Positions 25,386 through 32,842 of a stretch of DNA of 64,000 nucleotides are shown piece after piece. The first letter of the stretch is position 1; every line of letters starts with the position of its first letter. Under the pieces are notes generated by a model. It worked only from the letters and a program-made list of their open reading frames with translations, was not told the DNA's origin and ran no database searches. The position numbers and the translations under genes were made by a program. This DNA is from Chloroflexota bacterium (GTDB lineage Bacteria > Chloroflexota > Anaerolineae > Anaerolineales > UBA4823): assembly GCA_029265355.1 (NCBI GenBank), contig JAJUJL010000005.1, positions 104,339-168,338 of the forward strand. The letters run 5' to 3'.

Positions 25386-25994
25386 ATGAATGAGACCCCT
25401 TCCAAACCAGATGTTTCGCTTGCCGCATTGAAAGCCGGCGACCGGGCAGCATTTGCCGAGCTGGTACAGAGGCATTACGAGCTGATCTATCGACTGGCGA
25501 TTAAAATGCTGGGAAATCCGCAAGACGCTGAAGATGTGTTGCAGGAGACATTCATTAAAGCGTTCAAGCACATTAAGGACTTTGACGGTCGCTCCAGCCT
25601 GTCTACCTGGTTGTACCGCATCGCCACCAACGAAGCCCTCATGTTCTTACGGCGACGCACACCACAGACATTCTCACTCGACGAGACCATGCAGGGCGAA
25701 GATCGTGAAATCGAGCCGCTCCAAATCACCGACTGGTGCTGTTTGCCGGAGCAAGAGTTGATGTCTGAAGAAGCGCAGCAATACCTGGATCATGCCATCG
25801 CCAAGCTTCCAGTTGGACTGCGCCTGGTTTTTGTCCTGCGCGACATACAGGGTCTTTCTACCCGCGAAACCGGCGAAGTTTTAGATCTCACCGATACTGC
25901 GGTCAAAACTCGCCTGTCGCGCGCCAGGATGCAACTGCGCAATGAGCTATCGGTCTATTTTCAGGAACGGATGACCAAGGGAGAGGAGGCGTGA
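25386..25994 (+). CDS. ECF sigma factor (RpoE-like)
   Basis: A 202-residue extracytoplasmic-function sigma factor. Region 2 (about 25-90) carries DAEDVLQETFIKAFKHI and the -10-recognising WLYRIATNEAL. Region 4 (about 130-185) carries VFVLRDIQGLSTRETGEVL and DTAVKTRLSRARMQL. ATG 25386 is the likely start (the ORF track uses TTG 25377). It is followed with a 1-nt overlap by a zinc-finger anti-sigma gene. The downstream genes are almost all thiol or sulfur proteins, suggesting a redox stress regulon. It may transcribe its own operon. Confidence 0.92.
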   Translation: MNETPSKPDVSLAALKAGDRAAFAELVQRHYELIYRLAIKMLGNPQDAEDVLQETFIKAFKHIKDFDGRSSLSTWLYRIATNEALMFLRRRTPQTFSLDETMQGEDREIEPLQITDWCCLPEQELMSEEAQQYLDHAIAKLPVGLRLVFVLRDIQGLSTRETGEVLDLTDTAVKTRLSRARMQLRNELSVYFQERMTKGEEA

Positions 25995-26242
25995 TGGACA
26001 ACCATAATTGCAGAGAGTTACTCGGGACACTATCGGATTATATCGACGGAGCGTTGGAAGCTGAGCTGTGCGCTCAACTGGAACAACATCTGGCAAGCTG
26101 CGAAAACTGCCGGGTGGTCGTCGATACTTTACATAAAACCGTCTCGCTCTACCAAACCACGGCTACGAAAAGCAGCGTGCCGCAAGGTGTGCGCGAACGC
26201 CTTTTCTCTCGCCTTGAGTTGGAAGAATTCCTTAAAAAGTGA
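25994..26242 (+). CDS. Zinc-finger (ZAS/zf-HC2) anti-sigma factor
   Basis: An 82-residue soluble anti-sigma factor. The ZAS motif is complete: an upstream NCRELL segment and the HxxxCxxC cluster in EQHLASCENC (about residues 30-40). It has no membrane segment, so it is a cytoplasmic ZAS like RsrA, where oxidation of the zinc-binding cysteines releases the sigma factor. The ATG at 25994 is favoured over GTG 25991 by the spacing of GAGAGGAGG. It overlaps the sigma gene stop by 1 nt, which supports stoichiometric synthesis. Confidence 0.9.
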   Translation: MDNHNCRELLGTLSDYIDGALEAELCAQLEQHLASCENCRVVVDTLHKTVSLYQTTATKSSVPQGVRERLFSRLELEEFLKK

Positions 26243-26293
26243 CGCCAACCAACGCAACCTTTTCGGTCAAATTGCATCTAAGGTAATTGTGTG

Positions 26294-26500
26294 ATGGTTG
26301 ATCAACTGCCGTCGAAAAAGCCGCTGCGCCAGGAAATGCTGGTCTTGGAACTGAATGAACTTGACCAGGCAAAGCTGCCGCACGAACTACGCTCCGGCGA
26401 TTTGTGCCCAAGCTGCCGCGCTGGCAGACTCGACTATGATGGCATGCTCAATCTCTCCTGCCCGGTGTGTGGGTATGCCGTAGGCGGTTGTTTCACCTGA
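26294..26500 (+). CDS. Small zinc-ribbon protein of unknown function
   Basis: A 68-residue protein with two Cys pairs, CPSCRAG and CPVCGYAVGGC, forming a zinc ribbon with an additional terminal cysteine. The N-terminal half is a charged linker or helix. No family is recognised. It lies 51 nt after the anti-sigma gene and 47 nt before the disulfide oxidoreductase gene, all in the same direction. A redox-linked role would fit the context but is not shown. Confidence 0.6.
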   Translation: MVDQLPSKKPLRQEMLVLELNELDQAKLPHELRSGDLCPSCRAGRLDYDGMLNLSCPVCGYAVGGCFT

Positions 26501-26547
26501 TAAACAAAAAAATAAGCCCCGTTGGGGTGAAGAAGGAGAAAATACCA

Positions 26548-27228
26548 ATGAGCGAAAAACTGCTCAACGACGATATCGTTCAACAACTCAAAGACGTCTT
26601 CCAACAACTGCAAAATCCGGTAGAAGTGCTGTTTTTTGGGAGCAAGAAGGATTGCGAATATTGCGACGATACCCGGCAACTGGCCGAAGAAGTGGTCGCC
26701 ACATCGGATAAGCTGCACATGCAGGTTTACGATATCGACGAGCACGCCGAGATTGCCCGCCAATACCATGTGGATAAAGTTCCCGGCCTGGTTCTGGCTG
26801 CCCGTGACGGCGACCGCATCATCGACTACGGCGTGCGTTTTGCAGGCATTCCTTCGGGGCATGAATTCAGCTCGCTGGTGCACGACCTGGTGCTAGTTTC
26901 TGGTCGCGACTCGGGCTTGAGCCCACAAACGCGCAGCTTTCTGGCCGATCTGAAAGAACCGGTGCTGCTGCAAGTCTTCGTAACTCCTACCTGACCTTAC
27001 TGCCCGCGAGCCGTGGTGCTCGCTCACCAAATGGCCCTGGAGAGCCCGATGGTTCAGGCCGAGATGGTGGAAGCCATGGAGTTCCAGGAGCTTTCCTATC
27101 GCCACCATGTCAGCGGCGTGCCCCAGACCACGATCAATGACGGCGCTGCGCATGTGGTTGGCGCTGTGCCAGAAGGCAATCTACTGGCAGAAATTATGAA
27201 AGTGGTATCCAAAAAGAAATCTAAATAA
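26548..27228 (+). CDS. Selenocysteine-containing protein disulfide oxidoreductase (glutaredoxin-like)
   Basis: A 226-residue protein of the two-thioredoxin-fold PDO family (glutaredoxin-like domain protein). The N-terminal fold has CEYC (KKDCEYCDDT, about residue 33). In the C-terminal fold the expected CPYC is encoded as TGA-CCT-TAC-TGC: the TGA at 26992-26994 falls at residue 149 exactly on the first active-site cysteine, and the same frame continues for 77 codons with conserved PRAVVLAHQMALESP and SGVPQTTIN to TAA 27228. This predicts a U-P-Y-C centre. The ORF track splits it in two. AAGGAG precedes ATG 26548. A sequencing error or nonsense mutation is the alternative; the intact downstream half and the hairpin after TGA argue against it. 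SelA/B/C are not in the window. Confidence 0.85.
26992..27023 (+). promoter_or_regulatory. Candidate bacterial SECIS element after the TGA
   Basis: Eleven bases after the in-frame TGA, GCGAGC (27006-27011) pairs perfectly with GCTCGC (27018-27023) around the loop CGTGGT. A guanine lies in the second loop position and the loop begins 17 nt from the TGA, which fits the known spacing for bacterial SECIS hairpins that recruit SelB. A short lower extension (TG with CA) is possible across an internal loop. Confidence 0.68.
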
Positions 27229-27244
27229 CGTTCGAGGTGCCTGG

Positions 27245-27502
27245 ATGACGGAAGAAAAAAAGAAATACCCGCGCGTGATCTTGTTCACTACGCCGTCTTG
27301 TTCTTACTGCAAGCTGGCCAAAAATTACCTGCGCCAGCGCGGTGTACCGTTTAAGGACATCGATGTTTCGCGCGATGCTGCAGCCGCGCGCGATATGGTG
27401 CGGCGCAGCGGTCAGCAGGGTGTTCCAGTCATCGATGTTGGCGGTAAGATTATCGTCGGTTTCGATCGCCCCAAGCTGGATCGCATGTTGGGTCTCAGCT
27501 AG
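27245..27502 (+). CDS. Glutaredoxin-like protein
   Basis: An 85-residue glutaredoxin/NrdH-type thiol oxidoreductase with the active site CSYC (TTPSCSYCKLAK, about residue 19), the cis-Pro loop GVPVIDV and the C-terminal GFDRPKL helix start. It is cytoplasmic. It follows the selenoprotein gene by 16 nt with GAGGTG before the ATG. Its likely role is thiol-disulfide exchange together with the disulfide oxidoreductase. Confidence 0.92.
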   Translation: MTEEKKKYPRVILFTTPSCSYCKLAKNYLRQRGVPFKDIDVSRDAAAARDMVRRSGQQGVPVIDVGGKIIVGFDRPKLDRMLGLS

Positions 27503-27519
27503 CACAGAGGAAAACAACG

Positions 27520-27891
27520 ATGACCAAAATTGCCGTGGTAACCGAAGACGGAATTACGATCAGCAGCCATTTTGGCATGGCGCCTGAATATCGCGTCTAC
27601 ACGGTCGATGATAGGCGCATTGTGGGCGAGGAGCAACGCGCTAAGCCACACCATGCTCAGCACCCAGACCACCACTCCCATGATCGGCACAGCCATGCTC
27701 ACGCCGATATGTTCGCACCGATCGCAGACTGCCATGTGCTGCTGTGCGGGGGTATGGGCGCTCCCGCTTATCAAAAAGCCCAACAGGCTGGGTTGGAAGT
27801 TGTGCTCACCAGCGGCACGTTACCGCAAGTGGTACAAGCCTACCTGGAAGGGCGAGTGATCAGCGATCATCGTCGGATTCACCAGCATTAA
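27520..27891 (+). CDS. NifX/NifB-type iron-molybdenum cofactor-like protein with His-rich loop
   Basis: A 123-residue dinitrogenase iron-molybdenum cofactor biosynthesis family protein (the MTKIAVVTEDG N-terminus and the GGMGAPAY segment are typical). A histidine-rich insert (HHAQHPDHHSHDRHSHAHAD, about residues 44-63) replaces the usual loop and could bind nickel, zinc or copper. No nitrogenase genes are present, so a general metal- or cluster-binding role is likely. It lies 17 nt after the glutaredoxin gene in the redox island. Confidence 0.85.
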   Translation: MTKIAVVTEDGITISSHFGMAPEYRVYTVDDRRIVGEEQRAKPHHAQHPDHHSHDRHSHAHADMFAPIADCHVLLCGGMGAPAYQKAQQAGLEVVLTSGTLPQVVQAYLEGRVISDHRRIHQH

Positions 27892-27928
27892 GCCTGAGCG
27901 CCGCCGGGCAGGTTTCAGGAGAATCGGT

Positions 27929-28513
27929 ATGGCAAACCGAAGTCATGCTCGAAAACATCGCAAAAATTCATCCCAGGTCATCGCCATGGCATTGATTGGC
28001 GTCGGTCTCCTGGTGATCGGTGTGGTTGCATTGATCGCCTTGCCACGCAATGGCGTTTCCGCTCAGGGCCAGGAAAAATCGGCCATACCAGCCATCGTAG
28101 ACTTTTCCGCTCCAGAGCTGTCGCTCACCGATCTTCAAGGTAACCCGACCGCCCTATCTGATTACCGCGGCCAATGGGTATTGGTCAACAATTGGGCCAC
28201 CTGGTGCCCACCCTGCAAAGCCGAGATGCCCACCCTGCAAGCGTACTACGAAGCCCATCGCGAGAAAGGCTTTGTGATCATCGCCATCGATGCGGGCGAC
28301 CCCATCACTGAAGTGGTGGACTTCGTTGAAAGCTATGAGCTGACATTCCCGGTCTGGCCCGACCCGCAAGAAGCCGCCATCGACGCCTTTCGGAACAATG
28401 CCTTGCCCAGCTCTTACCTGATCGACCCGCAAGGCACGGTGCGCCTGGCCTGGAATGGCGCTATCAGTCGCAGTGTGCTAGAGAGATATGTGACTCCCCT
28501 ATTGGAGGATTAA
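27929..28513 (+). CDS. TlpA/ResA-like membrane-anchored thioredoxin
   Basis: A 194-residue extracytoplasmic thioredoxin-fold protein. A basic N-terminus precedes one membrane helix (about 20-40), then a TlpA-like domain with active site CPPC (NWATWCPPCKAEMP, about residue 93) and the cis-Pro region ALPSSYLID. It probably reduces or isomerises disulfides outside the membrane, for example in cytochrome c maturation. CAGGAG precedes the ATG. It is 37 nt after the NifX-like gene and 1 nt before OsmC. Confidence 0.9.
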   Translation: MANRSHARKHRKNSSQVIAMALIGVGLLVIGVVALIALPRNGVSAQGQEKSAIPAIVDFSAPELSLTDLQGNPTALSDYRGQWVLVNNWATWCPPCKAEMPTLQAYYEAHREKGFVIIAIDAGDPITEVVDFVESYELTFPVWPDPQEAAIDAFRNNALPSSYLIDPQGTVRLAWNGAISRSVLERYVTPLLED

Positions 28514-28514
28514 T

Positions 28515-28991
28515 TTGGACGCAAAAGTTACCTGGAAACAGCGCCTCAGCTTCAGCGGCACCGCGGATAGCGGCTTCAGTGTGCCTTTGGGCGGCGAGAA
28601 ATCCGTTGGAGGCGACGAAGATGGTTTCCGCCCAATGGAACTGATCGCTACTGGATTAGCCGGCTGCACAGCCATGGATGTGATTTCCATTTTGCAGAAA
28701 AAACGCCAGCAGATTACCGCCTTCGAAGTCAAGGTGCACACCGAGCGCGCCAGCGAGCACCCCAAAGTGTTCACCAGCGCAGTCATCGAATACATTATTA
28801 CTGGTATCAGCGTGGATGAAGCTGCGGTGCGGCGGGCAATCGAACTCTCGGCAGAGCGCTACTGCCCGGCGCAAGCCATGTTCAGAGGCGTTTTCCCCAT
28901 GGAGCTGCGCTATTCCATCTATGAAGAGCAGAATGGTGCACTCACTCTGAAGGTTTCTGGGGAATATACCCCGGCATCTGCACAGGTGTGA
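28515..28991 (+). CDS. OsmC-family peroxidase-like protein
   Basis: A 158-residue OsmC/YhfA-like protein. Family members reduce organic peroxides using two cysteines. Here they are visible in LAGCTAMD (about residue 55) and RYCPAQAM (about residue 116). The start is TTG at 28515, supported by GGAGGA 5 nt upstream; no ATG is available nearby. It begins 1 nt after the TlpA-like gene and its stop overlaps the rhodanese start by 4 nt, so the three are translationally coupled. Confidence 0.88.
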   Translation: MDAKVTWKQRLSFSGTADSGFSVPLGGEKSVGGDEDGFRPMELIATGLAGCTAMDVISILQKKRQQITAFEVKVHTERASEHPKVFTSAVIEYIITGISVDEAAVRRAIELSAERYCPAQAMFRGVFPMELRYSIYEEQNGALTLKVSGEYTPASAQV

Positions 28992-29368
28992 CCAAACGCG
29001 AATTTATGAAAATGCCATCTTTGTGGTGGCTGCCCTTCGGCCGCTCCCCTGAAATTTCACCCCAGGAGTTGCACCACTGGCTGGAAGAGGGCCAGCCGGT
29101 GCAACTTGCCGATGCGCGCACCTCGCTCGAATACCAGCAAGGTACGATTGGAGCCGCCCGGCACGCGCCCTTGAGCGAGATGCCCCGATCGTTGGACAGG
29201 CTGGGCTTGGATCCCGCTGTCCCAATCGTGATGCTGTGTCTCAGCGGGCATCGCAGTATTCCAGGTACACGCTGGCTGCGCTCGCACGGCTACCAGGCCT
29301 ACAGCCTCAAGGGCGGCATCCTGGCCTGGAAACGCGCTGGCTTTCCCCTGACGCCCCCTGGCGAGTAA
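28988..29368 (+). CDS. Rhodanese-like sulfurtransferase
   Basis: A 126-residue single-domain rhodanese. The active-site loop is LCLSGHRS with the persulfide-forming Cys near residue 83. DARTSLEYQQGTI is the typical CDC25-like entry motif. It starts with GTG overlapping the OsmC stop (GTGA). It is predicted to be cytoplasmic or peripherally associated; the hydrophobic stretch PSLWWLPFG is too short for a helix. Its likely role is carrying sulfane sulfur within the island. It ends the plus-strand unit and converges with an MFS gene 19 nt away. Confidence 0.9.
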   Translation: MTKREFMKMPSLWWLPFGRSPEISPQELHHWLEEGQPVQLADARTSLEYQQGTIGAARHAPLSEMPRSLDRLGLDPAVPIVMLCLSGHRSIPGTRWLRSHGYQAYSLKGGILAWKRAGFPLTPPGE

Positions 29369-29387
29369 CTCTAACAGCCCAAGCCCA

Positions 29388-30764
29388 TCAATCCGCAGGC
29401 ATGGCTGCCTCGGGCTTGGCGCTCGCCTGTTCTGCTTCTGCCAGGGCCAACTGGTCATGGTCTGGCAAGAGCGTTTCGGCATTGCGCACCGCTGGCGTCA
29501 GATAGCCGCCGATGCTCACCAGCACCGCCAGCGCCCCTCCCGCAATGAACATCAGCGCCATACCAGAGCCGGGGCCGGTACCCACCAGTCCTCCAAAGAT
29601 CCTCGCCAGCGGTGTCTGGGATTGCATAGCCGGCTCCAATACCTGATCGGCTAACGGTCCGGCAATCAGCATAGAAAGGGGATTGACGAACCAGGCAATC
29701 AGCCGTCGAATGGAAAAGACGCGCCCCTGCAAGTCTGGGGCTACTTTGGACTGCCAGATGGCCTGGTTGGAAGCGTTGATAATGGGAATGAAGAAAGCAT
29801 GGCAAAAACTGGCTGCTGCCCAGAAAGGCAGGCTGCGCCCCAGGCCCATCATGACCGGGCCCAGCAGGCTGCCGAGCCCCCAGCCAAACAGCACCCCGTT
29901 CACTCGCCGCTTAGGACCTCCCCAGGCGCTCATCACCAGCCCTCCTACCACACCGCCGATGGCGCCTGCCGAGTTGGCTACGCCTAAAACCAGCTCATTG
30001 CTGCCTGAGCTGGCCAAAATCATGGCGGCCACCACCGCGTAGGGTATACCCGTCACGAAATTGCCCAGCAGGAAAACAATTTGTAACCCAAGCAAGCTGG
30101 GCCGGGCCAGGATATAGTGCAAGCCGTACATCGCTTCGCTCAGCAGGCTGCCCTGACTTCTCTGACCCTCCAGGGTGCGCTTGGGTTGGGGCACATCTAC
30201 CACTAACAAAGCGCCGATCGCAAAAACAAAGGTGATCACGTCGATCAGCAGGATGCCCGCCAATCCAACCACGCCCAGCAGGGCGCCCGCCAACATTGGC
30301 GCAAAAATGCCCGAGCCGGACTCAGCCAGCGACATCATCCCATTGGCGCGCCCATACTGTTCTTTGGGCAGCATGGTCGTGATGGCTGCGGAGTATGCCG
30401 GCCATTGAAAACCTTGAAAAATGCCTTCGATGCTCAAGCCCACGTATAAATGCCAGATTTCAAGGTTGCCGGATAGATACAGCCCTAAAAAGCCCAGCGT
30501 CACCACTCCGGCTGCCAGGTCGCTGAGCATCATCATTAACTTCCGGTTACTGCGATCGACAAGAGCTCCCGCAATTGGACTGAAGATCAACATGGGAGTG
30601 ACGAAAAAGAAACCCGCCAACGCCAGCACCGTAGCCTTCTCGGTGCGCTCATAGGCCCAAATTGTGAGAGCAAAACCTGTCATGGCTGAGCCCAACAGCG
30701 AGACCAGCTGCCCAACCCACACCAGGGTAAAGCCAGACATTCCGGAAGGTCGCGTTTTGATCAT
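29388..30764 (-). CDS. MFS transporter
   Basis: A 458-residue major facilitator permease with about 12 membrane helices and the loop motif GALVDRSNRKLMMMLSD. This subgroup (EntS/MacrolideEfflux-like) typically exports drugs or siderophores. The ORF track starts at 30854, but ATG 30764 is preceded by AGGTGGA at 7 nt and starts just before the first helix. The C-terminus ends in an Ala/Glu-rich tail (EAEQASAKPEAAM). It is divergent from the LysM protein gene, sharing a 106-nt upstream gap. Confidence 0.9.
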   Translation of the reverse strand: MIKTRPSGMSGFTLVWVGQLVSLLGSAMTGFALTIWAYERTEKATVLALAGFFFVTPMLIFSPIAGALVDRSNRKLMMMLSDLAAGVVTLGFLGLYLSGNLEIWHLYVGLSIEGIFQGFQWPAYSAAITTMLPKEQYGRANGMMSLAESGSGIFAPMLAGALLGVVGLAGILLIDVITFVFAIGALLVVDVPQPKRTLEGQRSQGSLLSEAMYGLHYILARPSLLGLQIVFLLGNFVTGIPYAVVAAMILASSGSNELVLGVANSAGAIGGVVGGLVMSAWGGPKRRVNGVLFGWGLGSLLGPVMMGLGRSLPFWAAASFCHAFFIPIINASNQAIWQSKVAPDLQGRVFSIRRLIAWFVNPLSMLIAGPLADQVLEPAMQSQTPLARIFGGLVGTGPGSGMALMFIAGGALAVLVSIGGYLTPAVRNAETLLPDHDQLALAEAEQASAKPEAAMPAD

Positions 30765-30817
30765 TGGCACATCCACCTTTTCTGGAACTTTTTCAAGCCT
30801 CTCGTCGTCATCTTGTT

Positions 30818-30823
30818 TATAAT
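30818..30823 (+). promoter_or_regulatory. Possible -10 box for the LysM protein gene
   Basis: TATAAT lies 47 nt before the ATG at 30871. No good -35 is seen at the standard distance. GGAGG at 30861-30865 is the ribosome binding site that decides the ATG start over the GTG at 30859. Confidence 0.4.
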
Positions 30824-30870
30824 GCAGCGAGTCAACTCGCCAAAGACTACTCAAGTATGTGGAGGTTACT

Positions 30871-31431
30871 ATGTTCTCGAAAGCTTATTCGCCCAGCCGA
30901 TATCAAATCATCCTGGGCATCCTGCTAGCTTTGGCTGTGCTGGCAGGCATGCTTCCCCGCCCAGCAATGGCTGCCGTCACGGAGCCATTCGCCGCCTGTG
31001 ATAAAACACACACCGTCAAGAATAGCGAGACCATTTACCGCATCGCGCGCACTTACAATGTTCCTGTGAACCGTCTGGCAAAAGCCAATAATCTGGTTTA
31101 TCCTTACAAGATCTCGGATGGCATGGTGCTGTGCATTCCGGCTGAGCCAAAAGTGACCGGCGCTGGCAAGTTCACCGTATCTTTCAAAGGGGAAGTGATC
31201 AAGATCGATGGCAGCGGCTTCAAAAAGCAATACACGTTCTTCGTGCGCGTGCGCGAGAATGACACTAGCAAATGGTATAAGATTGGCGCGGTGCGTTCCG
31301 ATCGCAATGGCAACCTGTTGGTGACCCTAGATGTACCCAAGCAGCTCCAAAACAAGCCAGCGCTCAACGTGTGCTTGAAAGATGGCGTCACCGACGGCCT
31401 GGTATGCAAGCGAGTCTACAGGCTGCCGTAA
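30871..31431 (+). CDS. Secreted LysM-domain protein
   Basis: A 186-residue exported protein. A signal peptide (about 1-36, ending AMAA) precedes one LysM peptidoglycan-binding domain (about 45-90, THTVKNSETIYRIARTYNVP). The C-terminal part is a beta-rich domain of unknown function with a Cys pair (LNVCLKDG, LVCKRVY). It is single in its transcription unit, with its own terminator downstream. Confidence 0.85.
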   Translation: MFSKAYSPSRYQIILGILLALAVLAGMLPRPAMAAVTEPFAACDKTHTVKNSETIYRIARTYNVPVNRLAKANNLVYPYKISDGMVLCIPAEPKVTGAGKFTVSFKGEVIKIDGSGFKKQYTFFVRVRENDTSKWYKIGAVRSDRNGNLLVTLDVPKQLQNKPALNVCLKDGVTDGLVCKRVYRLP

Positions 31432-31514
31432 GTGCACACCAACCGGCAAGGGCATCAATTCTGGTTTGGACCGTTTGGAAAGCATTTAGACAACGCCATA
31501 AAGGTTACTGAACC

Positions 31515-31553
31515 AACGCCTCCCGCGCTCTGTGCTCGGGAGGTGTTGCTTTT
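31515..31553 (+). terminator. Rho-independent terminator after the LysM gene
   Basis: AACGCCTCCCG (31515-31525) pairs with CGGGAGGTGTT (31537-31547) with one G-T pair and an 11-nt loop, followed by GCTTTTC. The T-run is short but the 11-bp stem is strong. Confidence 0.8.
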
Positions 31554-31640
31554 CACAGGCTTTGACGTCAGGTTAGCTGAATTCGAGATCCATGAGATGC
31601 GGGGCGTTGCTAAAAATCGAGCCGAGGTGTGACCATCGCC

Positions 31641-32420
31641 TCAAGCCGCCACGGCTTCAGCAATCTCCAGCAACAAATCTCCTGAGAGACTGTTAAAGAT
31701 GATGCTTGACGGGTTTTGCCCGGTTCCGCTGCTTTCGAGCCGACGCCTGGCATCTCTTAACCTGCCGCTAAAGGTCCGCATCTGCACGCGATGATGGAAA
31801 GGTCGTGGCGCCGCCAGGCGCACATCGCCCGAGACTGAGCGGAAGTGATAGTCTTGCGACGAGAGCGGGGTCTCCAGGTAGAGATCTCCGCTGACCGTGT
31901 TGGCGTTCACCACGTTCAGCGAGGATTCCTTCAAGACCGCATCGCCGGAAACCGTTTCCAATGCAAAGGATCCATTCAGGCGCTCCCCGCGAATATTGCC
32001 GCTGACCGTTCGCAACCGCAGATCACCGCTCAGGTCAGAAAGGTCCAGCTTTCCGCTCACACTTTCCAGGTTAATTTCGCCGCGCACGGCACGCACTTCA
32101 ATCGAGCTGCTGATTGTTTTGATGCGCAGGTCGCAGTCTTCGGGCACTGAGATCGAGTAGGAAACTCGGCACGGTTTACGCTGTCCCAGGAAAGGCAACC
32201 CATCATCGTAGCGAGTGCTCACCCGCACACTTCCATCGGCATCTTGTTCGATGACGGGAAACGTGCACTGAAGATCACCCGAATCTGCATCGATCACCGC
32301 CTTAATCGCCATTTCTCCGGCAACACCCGATTGAACCGAAACAACACCGCGAATATTGGAAAGCGTCAGGCTTGCCTGCGGCGCGACCGAAAACAGCCGT
32401 TCGATCACCAACTCTTCCAT
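31641..32420 (-). CDS. DUF4097-type beta-solenoid protein
   Basis: A 259-residue protein made of short repeating strands of the form 'V-SG-(D/N)-(I/L)-L' (RTVSGNI, ETVSGDA, NTVSGDL, RSVSGDV, RTFSGRL), as in DUF4097/adhesin-like beta-solenoids. No signal peptide is present. It is the last gene of the DUF2089 operon. The ORF-track start at 32471 overlaps the previous gene; ATG 32420 with an upstream GAGGCGG is preferred. Unlike its four operon partners it lacks the shared ~30-residue helical module. Confidence 0.82.
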   Translation of the reverse strand: MEELVIERLFSVAPQASLTLSNIRGVVSVQSGVAGEMAIKAVIDADSGDLQCTFPVIEQDADGSVRVSTRYDDGLPFLGQRKPCRVSYSISVPEDCDLRIKTISSSIEVRAVRGEINLESVSGKLDLSDLSGDLRLRTVSGNIRGERLNGSFALETVSGDAVLKESSLNVVNANTVSGDLYLETPLSSQDYHFRSVSGDVRLAAPRPFHHRVQMRTFSGRLRDARRRLESSGTGQNPSSIIFNSLSGDLLLEIAEAVAA

Positions 32421-32427
32421 GGCCGCC

Positions 32428-32799
32428 TCACTCGATATAGATCTCGATGTGTTCGCCGTCTTCCTCGTCAATCACATCGATAATTTTGCCCTCTGCGCCA
32501 GCATTGATGGCTTCCATCAATTCATCAAACGCCACACCAGGCGCATACTGCGAGGCGATATTCAATCCAGCATCCACCAGGCGCAGCGGCAAATTGACCG
32601 TCGCCTTGGCTTTGCCGGTGATGGTATCGGTAACTCGCACGCGCAGCATGCGGGCGTTCCCCGTGCGTCCCAGCGGCGTCTTGCGCGCCGGCTTGCGCGT
32701 CTCCGCCAGAGCTGCCAGGAGCCGGGCGCCTTCCTCCGCCGAGATTTTCCCTTCATCGATCATCCTCAAAATCTTGAGGCGCTCTTCAGGTGTTGCCAT
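32428..32799 (-). CDS. SHOCT-like module protein, small
   Basis: A 123-residue protein. Its N-terminus holds the helical module EERLKILRMIDEGKISAEEGARLLAAL shared with other proteins of this operon (SHOCT/YvlB-type). The rest is a small alpha/beta domain ending in a strongly acidic tail (DEEDGEHIEIYIE) that also ends the next upstream protein. It has no membrane segment. The acidic tail and module suggest protein-protein contacts within the operon's products. Confidence 0.78.
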   Translation of the reverse strand: MATPEERLKILRMIDEGKISAEEGARLLAALAETRKPARKTPLGRTGNARMLRVRVTDTITGKAKATVNLPLRLVDAGLNIASQYAPGVAFDELMEAINAGAEGKIIDVIDEEDGEHIEIYIE

Positions 32800-32842
32800 A
32801 TCAACCTCCTACGCCAACGGGTGCACGCCGCCAGCGATTATG

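Noticed and set aside
26992-26994. TGA as genome-wide sense codon
   Set aside because: Many genes in the window (GH13, dehydratase operon, sigma factor and others) end at TGA and no other conserved gene is interrupted by one, so only local recoding is supported.
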